DNA from: Dipylidium caninum
Lineage: Eukaryota > Platyhelminthes > Cestoda > Cyclophyllidea > Dipylidiidae
Length of the DNA: 64,000 nucleotides
Assembly: GCA_017562135.1 (NCBI GenBank)
Contig: QEYB01001385.1
Span: 124,001-188,000 of the forward strand
Direction of reading: 5' to 3'
A model generated the notes under the pieces. That model had not been told where the DNA came from. It made no database searches and saw only the letters and a program-made list of their open reading frames with translations. Both the position numbers and the translations under genes were made by a program. Below, in pieces: positions 39,901 to 53,700 of this stretch (positions are counted from its first letter, which is position 1; each line of letters starts with the position of its first letter).

Positions 39901-42900
39901 GCCTTGCAAATGACGAAAGGGGCTGAAAAAGTCAGGTCTCAGGACTCGCAGACAAAGACTCGCATGTATGAATCCTGGGCGGCTTTGAGAGAAGTAAAAT
40001 TTTCGGCTCGCCACACTGGGGAGGGCAGATCAGTGGAATGAACTCGCTGAACACAAAGAAAAGCCTCAAGTTACCCGTAGACGACTCCAAAATTCGTTGG
40101 AATGGATCGGAAGTACGTACCGGCAAATGCTGGCCTCAAAGATGAAGCAGAAAAAGCGCAGTCGAATTAGCGACCTGCTTGTCTGTGCAACGGAGTTGCG
40201 GTAAGGCGGTGGTTGAAAAAAGACGTCTGTGGCGAGTTTAGCCGGGTGGCCGTCAAGCCTGACCATTTGAGGGCGGAGGGACGAAGCCCCACCGAAATAG
40301 ACTTTGATGTGGGCATCAGAAGTGACATTTTGACAAGCTACCTTAACTGCATTTGTACCGTGATGAGAGTGACGTGACACCAAGACGAGGAGACATCAAC
40401 CCGCGAACAAAAGCCTCCACCGCAAGTGGAAGATACGCCAAAGCGTGCTGTGCTACGGGGACAGGAGTGACACCCTCCTTCACCCAATCGTGATGACCCA
40501 CCTGACAAGTATTTTGAAACTGGTTAGAAGATGCCAGACGGAATGTCCCAACGCCCCAAATTAGTAGTTGACGGATTTCTCAAATAAAAGCCTCGGCCTC
40601 AACTGAATAAGCCCCTTCAATCATCCCACTCGGACATGCAAAATGTGTGCAAAATTTTCAAAGTATTTTAAAAATGAAGTAATTTGCTCCCGAGGACTGG
40701 GTCTTACCTGAAACTTGGCCCTTTTTCTTTCCAACTGCCTTCTAAGTTCCATGCATTCCTTCATTGCGCTACTTGCCTGATCTTGAGAGTCTTTGAAGAT
40801 GCCCACCAATTCTTGCATCTCCTTTTCCCGAGTCTGCAGCGTAATCGCCAAGTTGTTCATACAAGCCTTGACGACTTCGAGCTCCTCTCTTTCACCAAGA
40901 CGGATGGCATAGAGAAGGAACAAGAAACCGTAACAAACAGGCCTAATTTCGGTTCGCCCTGTCAATTGTCAGGTCACTCACTTATCCGACTCGGGTTTGT
41001 TTTGGAGTATTTCGCCCAATGCTGTCTGCAATTTGCTCGAATTGGCATCGGCCTGATTGCGTAAACTCGACTCGAGATCACTGAGCCGTTGGAGGATCTC
41101 CCCATTGTCTCGCAAGTTCGGTACGGACGCGCTGAGTCTTTGCCTTTCCCAAGAGCGTTCCTAAGCACAAAACAGCATATACTGCGACTGTACACATAAG
41201 CAGACAACATTGCAAGACTGCCAGTGGCCTCGGTTATCGCACAGATCCTTCTGGCTCCGAACAAGTAATAATTCTTCACGGGCCAAAGAATCCGGATCGG
41301 TTACGGTAGATAGACGGATCATTAGACACTTAGACAAGGTAGTTTTGCGAAATTGCGCGCAGTTTCTAGGACAGCTACAATTTCTCCGTCTGCCAGTCGA
41401 TCAGTAAAAGGGTGATGATCGAAAAAGAAAAAGGCCTCAGTCGAGCCCAGTGACTCCTTCGACTCAAAGCCGAGTACAAAAAATGTGGCCGCTTAAATTA
41501 AATCCATTCCTTGAGGTCATAGGTCGCAGAAGGGGGTGAAGCCATAAAATCTCCTCCATTGCCTTTGGTAGCATCATTCCTCCCAAGGAAAGGGGTTTCC
41601 GTGTCCCGATCGGCCTTAATCTCTCCTCCCAAGGCGGTGTTCCTTTTTACTTCTACTTGATGAAAAGGGAGGCCAATTTCCCTCATCCAATGCAGAAGTT
41701 TTCCTCTTATCTCTGTTTCCTAACCTTGGCATTTATTATAGCGAGTTCAATTGCATGGTCGGTCTTCAGTTGAACTATTTCAATACGAGCTTGGTTAAGA
41801 AGACTTTGGGTGTGTTGAATCTCGTCTGTTGAAGAGGTGGATTTTCGTGTTTGGTTGACATTCGTTTGCACTCCTCGTGTCACGGTGCATTTTGCCTGAA
41901 AGAAGGTGAAAATTCAATTGAGGCGAAGGAAGGTCTAAATAGGCGCTTGGGTATAACAGACCCAGTGAGTCTTCACAGTTGTAACCACACCAAGTCAGCT
42001 AATTTGACTTAAAGACCTTTCCTAAGTTAATCTCGCTGTCTGGGCCATGCTTCGTGTCGGTGGGATGAGGTGGGTGAGGCAGAGGATGGAGGCAGACCAA
42101 ACCACCTCGTCGAGTTGTGTGAGAGGAGATAATTAACCTCCGGTGGTGTTATTCAGGGAAACAATCTAGTAGGGAAGTTCAAAATGTATTTAAGGGGCAA
42201 CACTATGTCAGTAATGCCACGAAATGAAAGAGATCTTTAAAAAAAGGGTAATAAAATACCACCATTTGGGAATCATAAAGCCCTTTCCGCTGTAACGAAC
42301 GATAAAGCACAAATGCTCGGATGATAAAGAAAGATGACAGTTTTCAAGACTAGTTTAATAGGCTGGATTTTAAATAAGAATGAAAATTTGTAGTTTTTGC
42401 TGAAAACATGACTTTGTTTATTTAGATATCAATCGTTTTTGTCGATGGCCTGTTACCATCGGCCAGACAGTCGCATAATTCCATGTTGATAAAATTTCTG
42501 ATGTTTGTAATTAAAAAAACTGGTTTAAGTATGATGTGACATCCTTAGAGTCATTAAAAGTTTTAGCACTTAAGAAATTCTGCGTGAAACACCGAAATAA
42601 ATGGTAGTCTGAAGGCGGAGGATCAGAGTAACACGTCGGAAGTGTCAACGCAACCCAACGCAGAACTCTGGCCGACTCGTTCGAATTGCATCGCTCAGTT
42701 TGGCGACTTCCTGAAGGTCCACTTTCGACACAGTCGTTTGGCTGTTTGGCTGTTTTATAAAATCCCGCCAGACTGACAGCACAAGTTTTCCGGTGAATAT
42801 CTGATTTTGATGTCGTCTGAGCTGGTGCTCCATCTTGCGTAATCAGCGATCTCCTCCCGCTAACTTTGTTCCAAACTATCCACTTTTCGTCTGCAGTAGA

Positions 42901-44764
42901 TAATCTTTTCAGAAATGTATCCACTTCGTTGCGTTTCAGATGCAACCAAATGCAGATGCCAATGCTGTGCACCGAAAAATTGTCTTAAGTCGCTGAGGAA
43001 TTCGAAGGTGGAGTTTCCTGACATAGCAAAGTTTCCTTAAATTTTCCTTTCAATGCATTTATGCGATTCGCATTTGAGCTTCTTGCCAACATTGCGCTTC
43101 TTGTGCCCCGACGATTTGAAGTGACAATAGCCTCGATTGATGTGGATCTCGTCCACTTCAACGCGAGTTAATGGGCTCCTTCGCCATGATTTATCCTCAA
43201 TTCATCTGATACTTGAGTAGTACCCCACGGGGACGTTTTCTTCTGCATTGTCCGTTTGTTTAACAGCTCTTTAAATATGGGAACCAAGCTCTGATACAAA
43301 TCATCGGACTTGTACAAACAGTTTAAAAATTCAATTACACATGGTACCCGTTTGTCCATGATACTTCCACATAGGCTACATTGTTTTCACCTTTCTGAAG
43401 CAAGTTACCATGGATGCCCGATTTGGCATAGTCTAAGCCACAAGGGTCGCCTACTGGCCGGAAGCGTGCCGGATGCTGAGCTAACGTGGACGGACAGGCT
43501 GTAGGGTTTGTTGTAGGTAATCTTGGGGGGCGTATGAATTAGACATTGGGAAAGATGTACCATCAAGCTCGCCATAATTCTCTCCATTGAGTCCATCCAC
43601 GTTGATTCCATGTCCTCTATAGCCTTGATCAGCTCTTCTTGCGTATCGTACGGACCCTGACGTTTGGCGAGGCGCTTTATGTGACGCAGAGCCTTCCTTA
43701 TTCTCTGTATCTAGGTAATGAACGAAAAAACACATGATAATTGCAGAGCTTTGGTAATATATTCGTTAATTTTTAACATCAAAAATATCTTTTCCTCCAA
43801 CTTTACTAATTTTAGATGCTAGCGTGTTTACTTAATTGTATAAGTAGTTGAATACTCAACAATAAAATAAAGCAAACCTGGCGCCGAAGGAGTTCATTAG
43901 TCAGTTTCCCATCCTGGCCCAGCTTCTCCACCAACTTGGCAATCTCAGAAACGCGTCCGTCACGGTCACTATGACATTTCAATTTTTTCGGCGCGTTACT
44001 GAATTCATTCTGAGAATGTTTCACTATTTTATATAGGTCATCTCGCTCCTTTTTTAAGGTAGTCACTTTTTGAAGAAGATTCTCATATCCTTCTATGGCA
44101 GCACTGTCCACACTTCCCAAGTTAAGAAACTGAAAGTGATCAGTGTAAATATGGTAGGTGTAGTTACGTACCGAAGGGGAAACTCCAAATTCCTTGTCTC
44201 GAGCCAAGAATTTATTCTGGAGTTCCTGAAGTTTTCTATCCTTTTCCGCTGCCTCTCCAATCAATTGCTGAATCAACTCCTCTAGACGCACGATATCACT
44301 CTGGGTGGTAGCCAGTTGGGCACGAGTAGTATTATCCTGGACCTAATTATACGCGGAATGCTCAACACCAAATAAATTTAAAGTGAAAACTAATAATCGT
44401 CCAAGGCCATTAGAAGAGGGATTTATTTTAAATTGCATTAATTTTTAGGAGAACGTATACAATAGAGCGTTTAAGAGTCTTGAATTTGTCACGTGAACCA
44501 AAATGTTTCCACACTTGCAGCATGATCTTCTCCTAATGCCGATAGTTTGTCTAATTGAAAAGCGAATCACGAGTTCATTTGCGAATATCCTATCCTCTAG
44601 TCTTGAATTGGTTGGAGTGGAGACACCTCGCCTGAACATTGCTGTTCTTTGCATACTCTCATTAAAGACCTTACTGCTCCCTCATGTCTTGTTAGGACTA
44701 GAGATTCTTCCATATAGTGTTCTTTGTACTTCAGATCACCCATAGCAGTTCGCAGATATACAAG
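36963..44764 (-). CDS. CEP290: Multi-exon coiled-coil protein, CEP290-like
   Basis: CEP290 is a very long coiled-coil protein of centriolar satellites and the ciliary transition zone. Exons supported by splice phase (minus): 44764-44657, 44532-44515, 44336-44172, 44129-43878, from 43710 (3' end uncertain, about 43,500-43,400), 41895-41725, 41160-40982, 40888-40708, 39608-39507, 39146-38928, 38854-38709, 38634-38463, 38309-38253, 37270-36963. A further exon near 41,320-41,210 (REELLLVRSQKDL) is likely. All encode heptad-type coiled coil, e.g. ELIQQLIGEAAEKDRKLQEL, ENLLQKVTTLKKERDDLY, ELEVLLDKMKSILD. In the last exon SGKSAAELE...MK...ENARLKR, then ENRRLRERLEKAE and YDKLRAQLLK, match the spacing of human CEP290 (about residues 2170-2260) as I remember it, without gaps. 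Earlier exons match less clearly. The start and end of the gene are not located; about 1 kb of coding sequence is seen where CEP290 needs over 7 kb in total. Another long coiled-coil protein remains possible. Confidence 0.6.
39770..39781 (+). repeat. Poly-G run in a CEP290-like intron
   Basis: Twelve G in a row followed by a G-rich stretch, inside the intron between exons 40888-40708 and 39608-39507. Confidence 0.85.
42430..42985 (-). mobile_element. Mariner transposase relic of a second subfamily
   Basis: On the minus strand, translated pieces match mariner transposase in order: a segment ending ADEKWIVWNKV (the first catalytic Asp, in D-E-K-W), GAPAQTTSKSDIH, a shortened middle, then SDPPPSDYHLFRC (third catalytic Asp) and, after a frame change, FYQHGIMRLSGRW and AIDKND at the end. 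The usual HQDNARPH block with the second Asp is missing and the frame is broken, so it is inactive. No terminal inverted repeats were identified. The sequence differs from the elements at 34 and 57 kb and looks like another subfamily. It lies in an intron of the CEP290-like gene, on the gene's own strand. Confidence 0.85.
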
Positions 44765-47700
44765 CTAATAAGAATTTTTGAGTGAATTGATAATCCCAAA
44801 AGCTGTCGTACATTTTCTTGTCATTGATTTTCATTGTAGCCCACTTATTTTCTGATCGATACCCGTGAATTTCTGGCATTTTATTTCTTGGGTAACGATT
44901 ACATTATAGGAGTGTTGCAATGGTGTTAGGTTTCTTGAATGGCACGGAAAACCAATCTAAACATGGCTCAAACTATGAATGTACTTTAAATTTCAGAATG
45001 ATTTCGACGTATATTGCCATTCGTAAAATGCCGCAATCAGGGATGGTGAAAGTATCGCCAGACTGGGTGGATAATAAATAACTTGTTTGCAAAAAAGTTT
45101 ATCAAACTCAAATTTAGCAAGAGTGTTTGGAAATTAATATTTCATAAGATAATTCCACCGTTGTTTACACATAAATTACTTTATGAATAAGTGGATGCAA
45201 TGTGCGCATAGGAGGACAAATACTCACCAATATACGCCATATCATATTGAAGAGGAATAATAGGGGACAAAATTATTACCTTGTATGGAAATACAACAAT
45301 TTTCTCAGGTTACTAGCTGACTCATACACGCCAAAAAAGTATTAATGGTCTGTAAAATATATGCATTTGCAATAAAAAATTAAAGCATTACATCTATAAC
45401 GTATAAAGAATGCAACTTAGGTTTGGATGACAGTTAAGCGGTGCTTCAAGTGTATTAAGCTGAAAGTGCCGGGAAAAATATCGCCTTCTCGTATAAATAA
45501 TACGCCCAATAAAGCAGCTATAAACCTAAATTCTACGTGGACCTTTGCCACGGTTAATGGTTTCTGATATGCAGGTGTAACTCAGGTACTGCCAACTGCG
45601 GCTACAATAAGTGTTTTGTTCTTACCCATTCCTATAAACGCTGATATTGCTGACTGTTTACCCCAAACATGTTGAATCAATTAAACGAAGAATTAGGTTA
45701 ATTTCGGATCATCGTCCAGAACTAATAGTCCTTGAATTTTAGTGTCCTATCTGGCAGATTAATTAGTTTCTACATTGGTAAAGTAGCTTTGGTATTGGAA
45801 TAGTAGAATGTTACAAATAAAGGAAAAAACGGAATCGGAGCGTGAGAGAAGGCTTCTAAATCTATGCGTAGGAATTCTTTACAGAGGTTATTCTCGTTTA
45901 TCTCTTTCGCGCTTTTCTTAAAAAGTACAAAACAATTGTGAAAAGATTCATAAAATTAGTCCAAAAGGCTTGGCATGATTTCGTTTCGTTGAAAATACTC
46001 CCAATGTGAAAAAGGGCAGATAACCTTTCCCGACGTTGGGAAAAGTACATGCGCATTAGAGCATGTGCGGTAAAGCTAGAGATGCGATGTCCCCCTCCAT
46101 AGGGCGCATTTAACATGGAAAGTATTATAGGTTCTTAGATATAGCAGCAGGACTATGTGCTTTCTCACCAGATAAGTAAAATGACGAGCAAGTTCGACCA
46201 TTAACTGCGAGTAGTGAGTGAGAAATTATTAATGACAAAGATAAAAGGCAGGGATACAACCGTTGATATTCGATCTTACTTGTTTGGAGGATAACATAAT
46301 CCATTGAGGTTTCCCTGCAAGCCGCGATTCAAATATCTTTTCAGTGTCTTCAACAGTAAACTTTAATGATAAAAAGGAAATGAGTTAGGGGCCTGAAGCA
46401 CAAAATTACATTTTTTAATACTTTTGTGGCCTAGGTTGTTCCGGTAGGTGAAATTTAAGACCCAATATCTAAGATGGTGTTTTAGATAAAATATTGTTTT
46501 TTCACTTCGTCATTAAGCACGTGTTTGGGCTTAGGCGGGCATTAGCGGCGTGCGGAGGCTTACCGTGTGAAAAATTTCGCCTAGGTGAATGTCAAAAATA
46601 TTGAGTTGCATCGGAATGAAGTATTTCTATGCTGTGAAATAAGTCAGATGGAAAGAATTTGGCTTCACCTAAAGTAGAGTCTCGTTATTCCGATAGAAAA
46701 CGTATTATTGAGAGATAGTAATAAACTTTTTTTCCATCAAGTTACCAGTCAGAGCCTCCGTCGTGGTCACAAGTACGTTAATAGTAATACCAAGGTAAAA
46801 AAAGTCAGATAATCATAAGCATATCTAAAAAGACTGCCTACCTAGCGGAAATTATAGAGGAAAAGAGTAGTAAGTTAAATGATATAAAGAACAAATATTC
46901 CTTCTTGCAACATTAAATTCTATATGTTAGGGACCATCTGAATAACATAAATCCCCCCTTTCAAGATAAAAACATGAACCAGGGAGCTTTTTGCGCGTCA
47001 TTCGTTAGTTAACAAAAATGGATGCCTAGATTTCGTGGTGTCATACACAAGAGATTATTTACGTCTCCTACTGAATTTTTGTGCGTATAATAATAGTTCT
47101 TTCATGGCTGATGAAATGTGAGAGTTCAGATACGCTAGCAATGCTTTAGAATAAACAATTTTATCTATTCGTTTCTGCCGCATCGCATTTTTGTTTTCGG
47201 TTTTCAAACAGTATGAGACCCAAACCCCAGATACATATGACATTTACGCACAATCGCATATGGGTAAGCCCAACGAGTTTCATCAATGTCAGAAATTGCG
47301 AGTAAGATTGAATTTATGCTGATAGTTATGTGGGACAAAAAAATACGACTCTGCTTCAATTAACCTATCAACATCATTTGCTACTAGAAATTTTTTACCA
47401 AAGCGGATTTTTTCTCGTAGAAATTAAGTTGTTTTTGAAAGGGCGAAATCTCTAAACCGAGCTTTGTTTTTAATGGATTGTGGGGAGTTGGGACGTTGAA
47501 GAGTTTAAGGCTTACGGATTTCCGATGACCAAGGGCGCAGATGCACAGCACGCATCACATAAGCGTGGAATTGGGGTTGGTTTTTTCTTGCACCGTTCCG
47601 ATTTTTTGTCGTGTGTCCTGGACAAACTTGCCAGTTTGAGGCAGTCGATATCCATGTTTTAATATTTATCTTCCACTAGCCGTTAGATGTGGGTTGTTTT

Positions 47701-47776
47701 ACAGTATTAAATGTAGCCTAAATGTAGTTATATATATATATATATGCATATAACGTTGGAATTAATATCATTATAG
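44765..47776. other. AT-rich spacer between CEP290-like and ankyrin genes
   Basis: No exon is supported on either strand. The 5' exons of both flanking, divergently arranged genes could be here: the CEP290-like exon at 44,764 and the ankyrin exon at 47,777 are both preceded by splice acceptors rather than start codons. Base composition becomes clearly more AT-rich here than left of about 44.3 kb. Confidence 0.45.
47728..47745. repeat. (TA)n repeat before the first visible ankyrin exon
   Basis: A short TA dinucleotide run lies about 30 bp upstream of the acceptor at 47,776. Confidence 0.85.
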
Positions 47777-50700
47777 GGGGAGTCGGGAGAAAGTCTTCTC
47801 CGTGCTGCCAGAGCAGGTGACATGAAGAAAGTTTTAGACCTTATAAATTCGGATGTCAACATCAATTCAACAAATCCGGTAGGTATTTATTTTTATTGGG
47901 TCATATATTTTATACGACTTTGCGGTGACGTCAGGTGTGTGGGTGGGGATATTTATGTCCGTGAGTGCAAAATATAATCATACTTCACATAAACGAGGTC
48001 TAAGTGTAATAGATGACTGAGAAAGATTTCTACCTTTCGTTACTTTATGGATTTTTTAGACAGGTCTTACAGCACTCCATTTAGCAGCTAAAGAAGGCCA
48101 CACTGCAATAGTGAAGGAGTTGATCCTTCACGGAGCCGATGTTAATGCAACTTCGAAGAAAGGGAACACTGCACTCCACATTGCCTCTCTTGCCGGTCAC
48201 TTAGAAGTTGTGCGAGCCCTTCTTGATGCGAATGCGAATCCGAACAGTCAATCGGTGGTAAGTTGGGTTAAGTATGTAGTTTTTTAACCAGTCTGATTAT
48301 GTTATCGAAATTCCATACTATCCATAGATCTTCTAACTCTGGTTACCTTCCATATTTGTTTATCTGCGCATTTCGTGAACCAAAAATTATTTAATTATCA
48401 TAACCCTTCGTGTACAAAGTAGTTAGCGAATAGGTACTGCCGTTTGTAATTGTTTCGGAGTTCAACACTTAATTTTTTCATAGGTTGGCTTCACGCCACT
48501 CTATATGGCAGCTCAGGAGAATCATTTGGATGTTGTCATCCTTCTTCTCAATAAGGGTGCTAACCAGTCGCTCACGACGGAGGTATGTGTGGATCCACTT
48601 AGTTCTGCTGAAAAATTATTCGCCATACATTTGTCCCACCGGCCATTTTAGTATCCGTTTTTCGATCCTTTCCACCTTACTATTTATTGCACTTGTGTTT
48701 AATTTATAAGGTAGAAAGGAGCCCTTCTTTGCTTGAAATAAATTTCATTTTTATGTAGAGATGCTGGTAGTTGTTACTGTGTCTTTTCCTAAGAACTCAA
48801 CTCTACGAACATACTTTTTAGGAAATTTTAGAAAAGTTCACGTTGTGCCTAGGCGTTTGTAGTCACATTGAGCCTTAGCGCATCGTTACTAAGAAAGTCA
48901 TATCCGTGGATTGCATCAAAAATAACACCCATGCGAAATGCGAACTTGTCCACTTCTATGTAGCACTCATATGCTGTGATTTGATGCGCTACCCTATATT
49001 TACATTTAAGTCGGCATACTTAGGGAGTACTAAAAACCTTTTTCAGAGTTTCGTGTGTTACTTCGGATTTATGTGCGAAATTAATCTATGGAATCGGGCA
49101 ATGGAAATATGTGATGAAATATTCGTTATGTAACACAACGGAGCAGCGTTTGTCTATCAGCGGGAGGTCGCGCCCTCTTTCAAATTCCGCAAAAGACTAA
49201 TTCTTAAAATACAAAAAGTTTTTCATACTTTGTATAACTATTCTCGCAACCTGCATATAAGACATCTGATCTCTTTCTTCCTGGCAAATTACCTTAAATC
49301 TTCGCATTGTTTTTTTTCATGGTATTTCACTAAAACAATATCATGCCTAGTGATAACTATAAGAACTCCAAGTACAGCTTTTTTTGCCTAACACAAGTAC
49401 TCCTTTTTATAATGATACACTTCTCTGGAGCCAAAACCATCCTTTATTCTTATAACTGCTTGAATTATTAAGCTTATGACCGTAAATCTTGATCCCCTGG
49501 GCTTGGTTGATATCTTTTTTATTCTCGTTTTGAATTATTGGGATTCACCAGTTGCTTCTCGTTCAAAACTCCCATTTTTACATTTAAGTCTAACCCGCTT
49601 GAAAATTTTTCTGTTTTCTAAACGTGTCATCCATTTCCCGATTAAAGATGTTTGGAATAATCCGAACAATAGTCACTCCCAGAATTTTTCTTTGGTGCCG
49701 GAAGTTTTCATGTTACGCTCTTGTTTCCGTGATTAATTCCTTCCTTCTCAACGGTTTATTTTGAAAAGAAATATTTTTTTTTACTGCGACAAGATGATGT
49801 TCTTATTTTATTAAAGAAATCTCTCGTATTTATTAACTTGCACTTATTTTAATTTTACTATGAATTCGTTGACTTAAGATAACTGCGTCTCAAAAAGCAA
49901 ATGTTGTGTTCGTTGTTAAGAATTAGTTTCCTTGTCTATGCTCAATGCGGATTGCTCTTCATAGTGTTTTTAAGTATGATTAGGCCATCAGAAAATGAGT
50001 GACTTGCTATTTCTTATATTTTATGCTACTTTTACCTTCCGATTTAGTTAAGTAAGTTAATGTATACTTCCTTATCTCCTAAAAGCCATAACAGCAGTTG
50101 CTAATTTCCTCCCCAAGAATGCCAAAATACTGTTTCTAAGTTCATCCGTAGAGAAAAATACAATTTTCGTTTAATGGCTTGTAAGTACTTTGGAGAAAAA
50201 ATTAGTCATTATTGAAGTTTTGTCGACTGAATTTGAAGTACATATAATGTAATTTCAGCTGCCAGTGTTCATTGCCACAGTTAAGCATATATCTTCACAA
50301 TCATATCTCATTGAATGTACATCATCCTTACACTAAATTTGCGGACGATATAACGAATCTCGCTCCCAGGACACCTTATAGTACCATAATATATAAACCA
50401 CCAATTTTGACATTATTCATTTGTTTCTGTAACGTCCTTTTCTGGAAATCCATTTTCAGGATGGCTTCACGCCACTAGCAGTAGCACTACAGCAGGGTCA
50501 TGATCGCGTGGTGGCCACTCTACTTGAAAGAGACACGCGGAGCCGCGGTGGACTTCCTGCTCTTCATGTGGCGGCTCGCAAAGACGACGTCAATGCTGCT
50601 AATCTCCTTCTCATGAGCCCTGATGCCAACGTTAATCATCAGTCTCAGGTAGTTTTATGGTCATCCCATTTACTTAAGAGTTTCTCTGTTCTTAACCTCT

Positions 50701-53700
50701 TCACCAACTTTTTAAACAGGGATTCCGAGTTTCGTGATGATTTAGAAATAACGTTTGTCCATTTAGACTAAATAAGCAAAACTCTCATGGCGTATTTTCT
50801 CTTCTAACGTGACATTTAATGTATTTTAATCTTTATTGAAGAGCTTCCTAAGTCTTATAAGGCATCTGAAGAAGTAAGCGCGTGTAATGTATACCATTGA
50901 TGTGAGAATTTGGTTCGCGGCAATTAATGAGAGGTAACAAACAAGTACTGGTGAGAGTTGGCAAGTTATTTGGCAACGTTTGTTTAAATGGGATTTGCAT
51001 TCTTAAGCATCGCAAACTTAAAGTATTCTTAAAAAAACGCTATCCTCCATTCTAGACTCGGGAGGAAGTTCCAAACATTTTCTGTTGTTACTCCTTTGTG
51101 CATAACTAGTTCATTGTTATCGCCTTTAGTCTTAGTTGAAAGTGAATGGTTAAGTTAAGAGATAAAGTGGTCAACCATCTTCATAACTCATCAAATTAAT
51201 CTTTCATCAGCTGGCTCTTGAGGCTGCCGACCCCATAACATATTTGGAGGTAATAAAAGTAAGTGCTACGGTCGTAAATTGTTCTTTATAATAGAACGTT
51301 CTTAATTTCTGCCTCCGTGGGATTCATTTCCACATGATAAACTGGAAATGATTTTGTGCAAGTTACTTTTAAACTTTTCCAGACAGTAATTAACTCTTTA
51401 CTACCTCGACACACCCGCCAGACCCTACGCAGCGTGACGTGTTAGGGAAAAGGCAGCTTAGACGTTACTAGTCGCATCTTCGAGGAAAATATATGTGTCA
51501 TTTTATAAAATATCTGTCCCACTTTCGTTTACGCTTTGTCGTTGCGCTTTTGTCTTCTGTCTATCCAGAGCCCCATATTTATCGAAAAATTCATAGACTC
51601 ATTAGCCTTTTTTCTCTTTCTACATCAAAACGACCCATGTTGATTCTCTTGTTTATAACGAAGTTGTGTCTTTGCCTTTGTTGTAGTTGTGTTGAAATGC
51701 TCAACTTATATATGCCGAACTTAAAATTGTGTAGCCCGTTTGAATACCTTAGCTTCACCCGAAAGTGTTCATACTCATTTACTGTTATATTTTTCCCCAT
51801 ACTCGTCAATTAACTTCGGTCAAATGTTTTGATTAATTAATTAAAGTACTGAGTTAATTAACACTTTCCTTGCTGGCTGCACGTCTATTGGATACGTGTA
51901 CATCAAAATAACCATACCATGTGTGCTTGTTGCACAAAATCTTGTCTAAAACGGATTGGCTGATTTGTTAACAAACAAACGGTGGATGCTCTTCGTATTA
52001 GGGCTATTTCGTTTTCTTTTGCGTAACAGTTGAATCATTGGTTGTGACATTTTACATTTTGGTGTCCTGATTTAAACATTCTGGCACAACTTGATTTTAC
52101 TAAACCATTTTCTTCCGCGACATAATCTGCCGACAAATATTTTGTCTGACTACAGGCGTTGAGCTATAGGTCTTCCCTATATTAGTGCGAGTGATTACTT
52201 CAAAACTCTGGAAAGAGATAATATTTTTAAATAGCAAATTATTGCGATATAAAGTGAGACCTTATGATTTAAATGTTTTCAGTTTGGTTGACATCAAACT
52301 TTTATTCTGTTATTTCCACATTCTCTTCAGTTAAGCGATTGTTATGAGTTAGAAAGGTGGAAAAAGACTGACGGCTTTCTTAGCTGTCAAATGCTCATCA
52401 ATTGACGACTTAAGTCTTTTTGTAGAAAACAACCTATTCCTCTAGTAGAACAAAAATTACGACTTCCCTTGAAATGCACACTCACCCCAATTTGGATAAA
52501 CTTTTTGTTACAAAGTATATTTCCGAAGTTATTTTACTGTTTTATGAAAGTCTTAGTTGAAATGTCGAAGTACTTTAACGGAACCGAAACACTTGGAATT
52601 TTTTGCCGTCAAGTCCCAAAATAATACCATTCCTGGTTTTAAAAACTTGACGGTTGGGTCGTTCTTAAATATTTTATGAACAATTAAGTAAGATGTAGCC
52701 ATATTGTCATTTTGCAGAATATTTGGGAAACTGGTAGAATTGTAGTGGCTGTTTCTCTATGAACTAAGGCGCGCTTCTAATTCCTGTATATGAGTGAAGC
52801 AAAGATCTTGCCACCCATATCACATCTTATTGAGCTTTCGTCATCATACCAGTATTCAGATGAGATGGAATTCGACAAGTTGATATGCATCTAGTGATTA
52901 CTGTGCACTTCATTGACCCCGTGAGACCTACGAGCTACTTTTTGGTTGTGAAAGTAATTGGTGACTTTGCTCACTCTTTTCCTACTTTCACATATTCTCA
53001 TTGGAGAAAATGCTTGATTGAACTCAAGCTATCGGGTGACTACCTGGAGAATAGTCTTGATTTCACTTCCTCACTTTTCTTTATCATCCACCCATAAATT
53101 TTGATCATTTCCAAATTCTTATAGTTAATAAATGATTGAACTAGTTCGTGAAAGACAAACTTGTCCAATATGCGCGTTTTTTAGTTTAACTGCTGAGTCA
53201 AAGCCGAAACGTCATAAATTCAGTTGTTAAAATAGCTTTACCCTTCGTCCAAGTATAAGCTCTTCAAGTAGCCCATACACTACCTTGCTCGTCCTTGAAG
53301 GATCAAAGATACAAGAATAGGTCTGATTGAGGCAAGATTGACAATAAAATGACATAAGTAAAACCCTGTGTCGCCGTGGATTGGGGGGGGGGGAGGGGGG
53401 AGAACGGAGTGGGGCAAGAAGCCCATGTTATCTGTTCCATTTGAGGTAAATACTGATTTTTCACTAATTTGTCTTCATTTTTCCTTATGTCCCTTTTATT
53501 TAGCCGGGTTTCACGGCACTGCATATTGCCGCACACTACGGCTCGACTAACGTTGGTGCTCTTCTCATTCAACGCGGAGCGGATGTGAATTTCCAGGCCA
53601 AAGTGAGACTTTCGCTTTTCAGTCCAATTTTTCAGTTTTCCTCATTGGATTTCATACTTTCATTATTCAGTTCTATGAGGACCGGTCATCACAATTAATA

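Noticed and set aside
43168..43359. Minus-strand open frame beside the mariner relic, first considered as its N-terminal part
   Set aside because: It does not match the mariner helix-turn-helix region and is not coiled coil like the host gene.
44980..45070. Short open frames on both strands in the spacer before the ankyrin gene
   Set aside because: Too short, AT-rich and without motif or splice context to support an exon.
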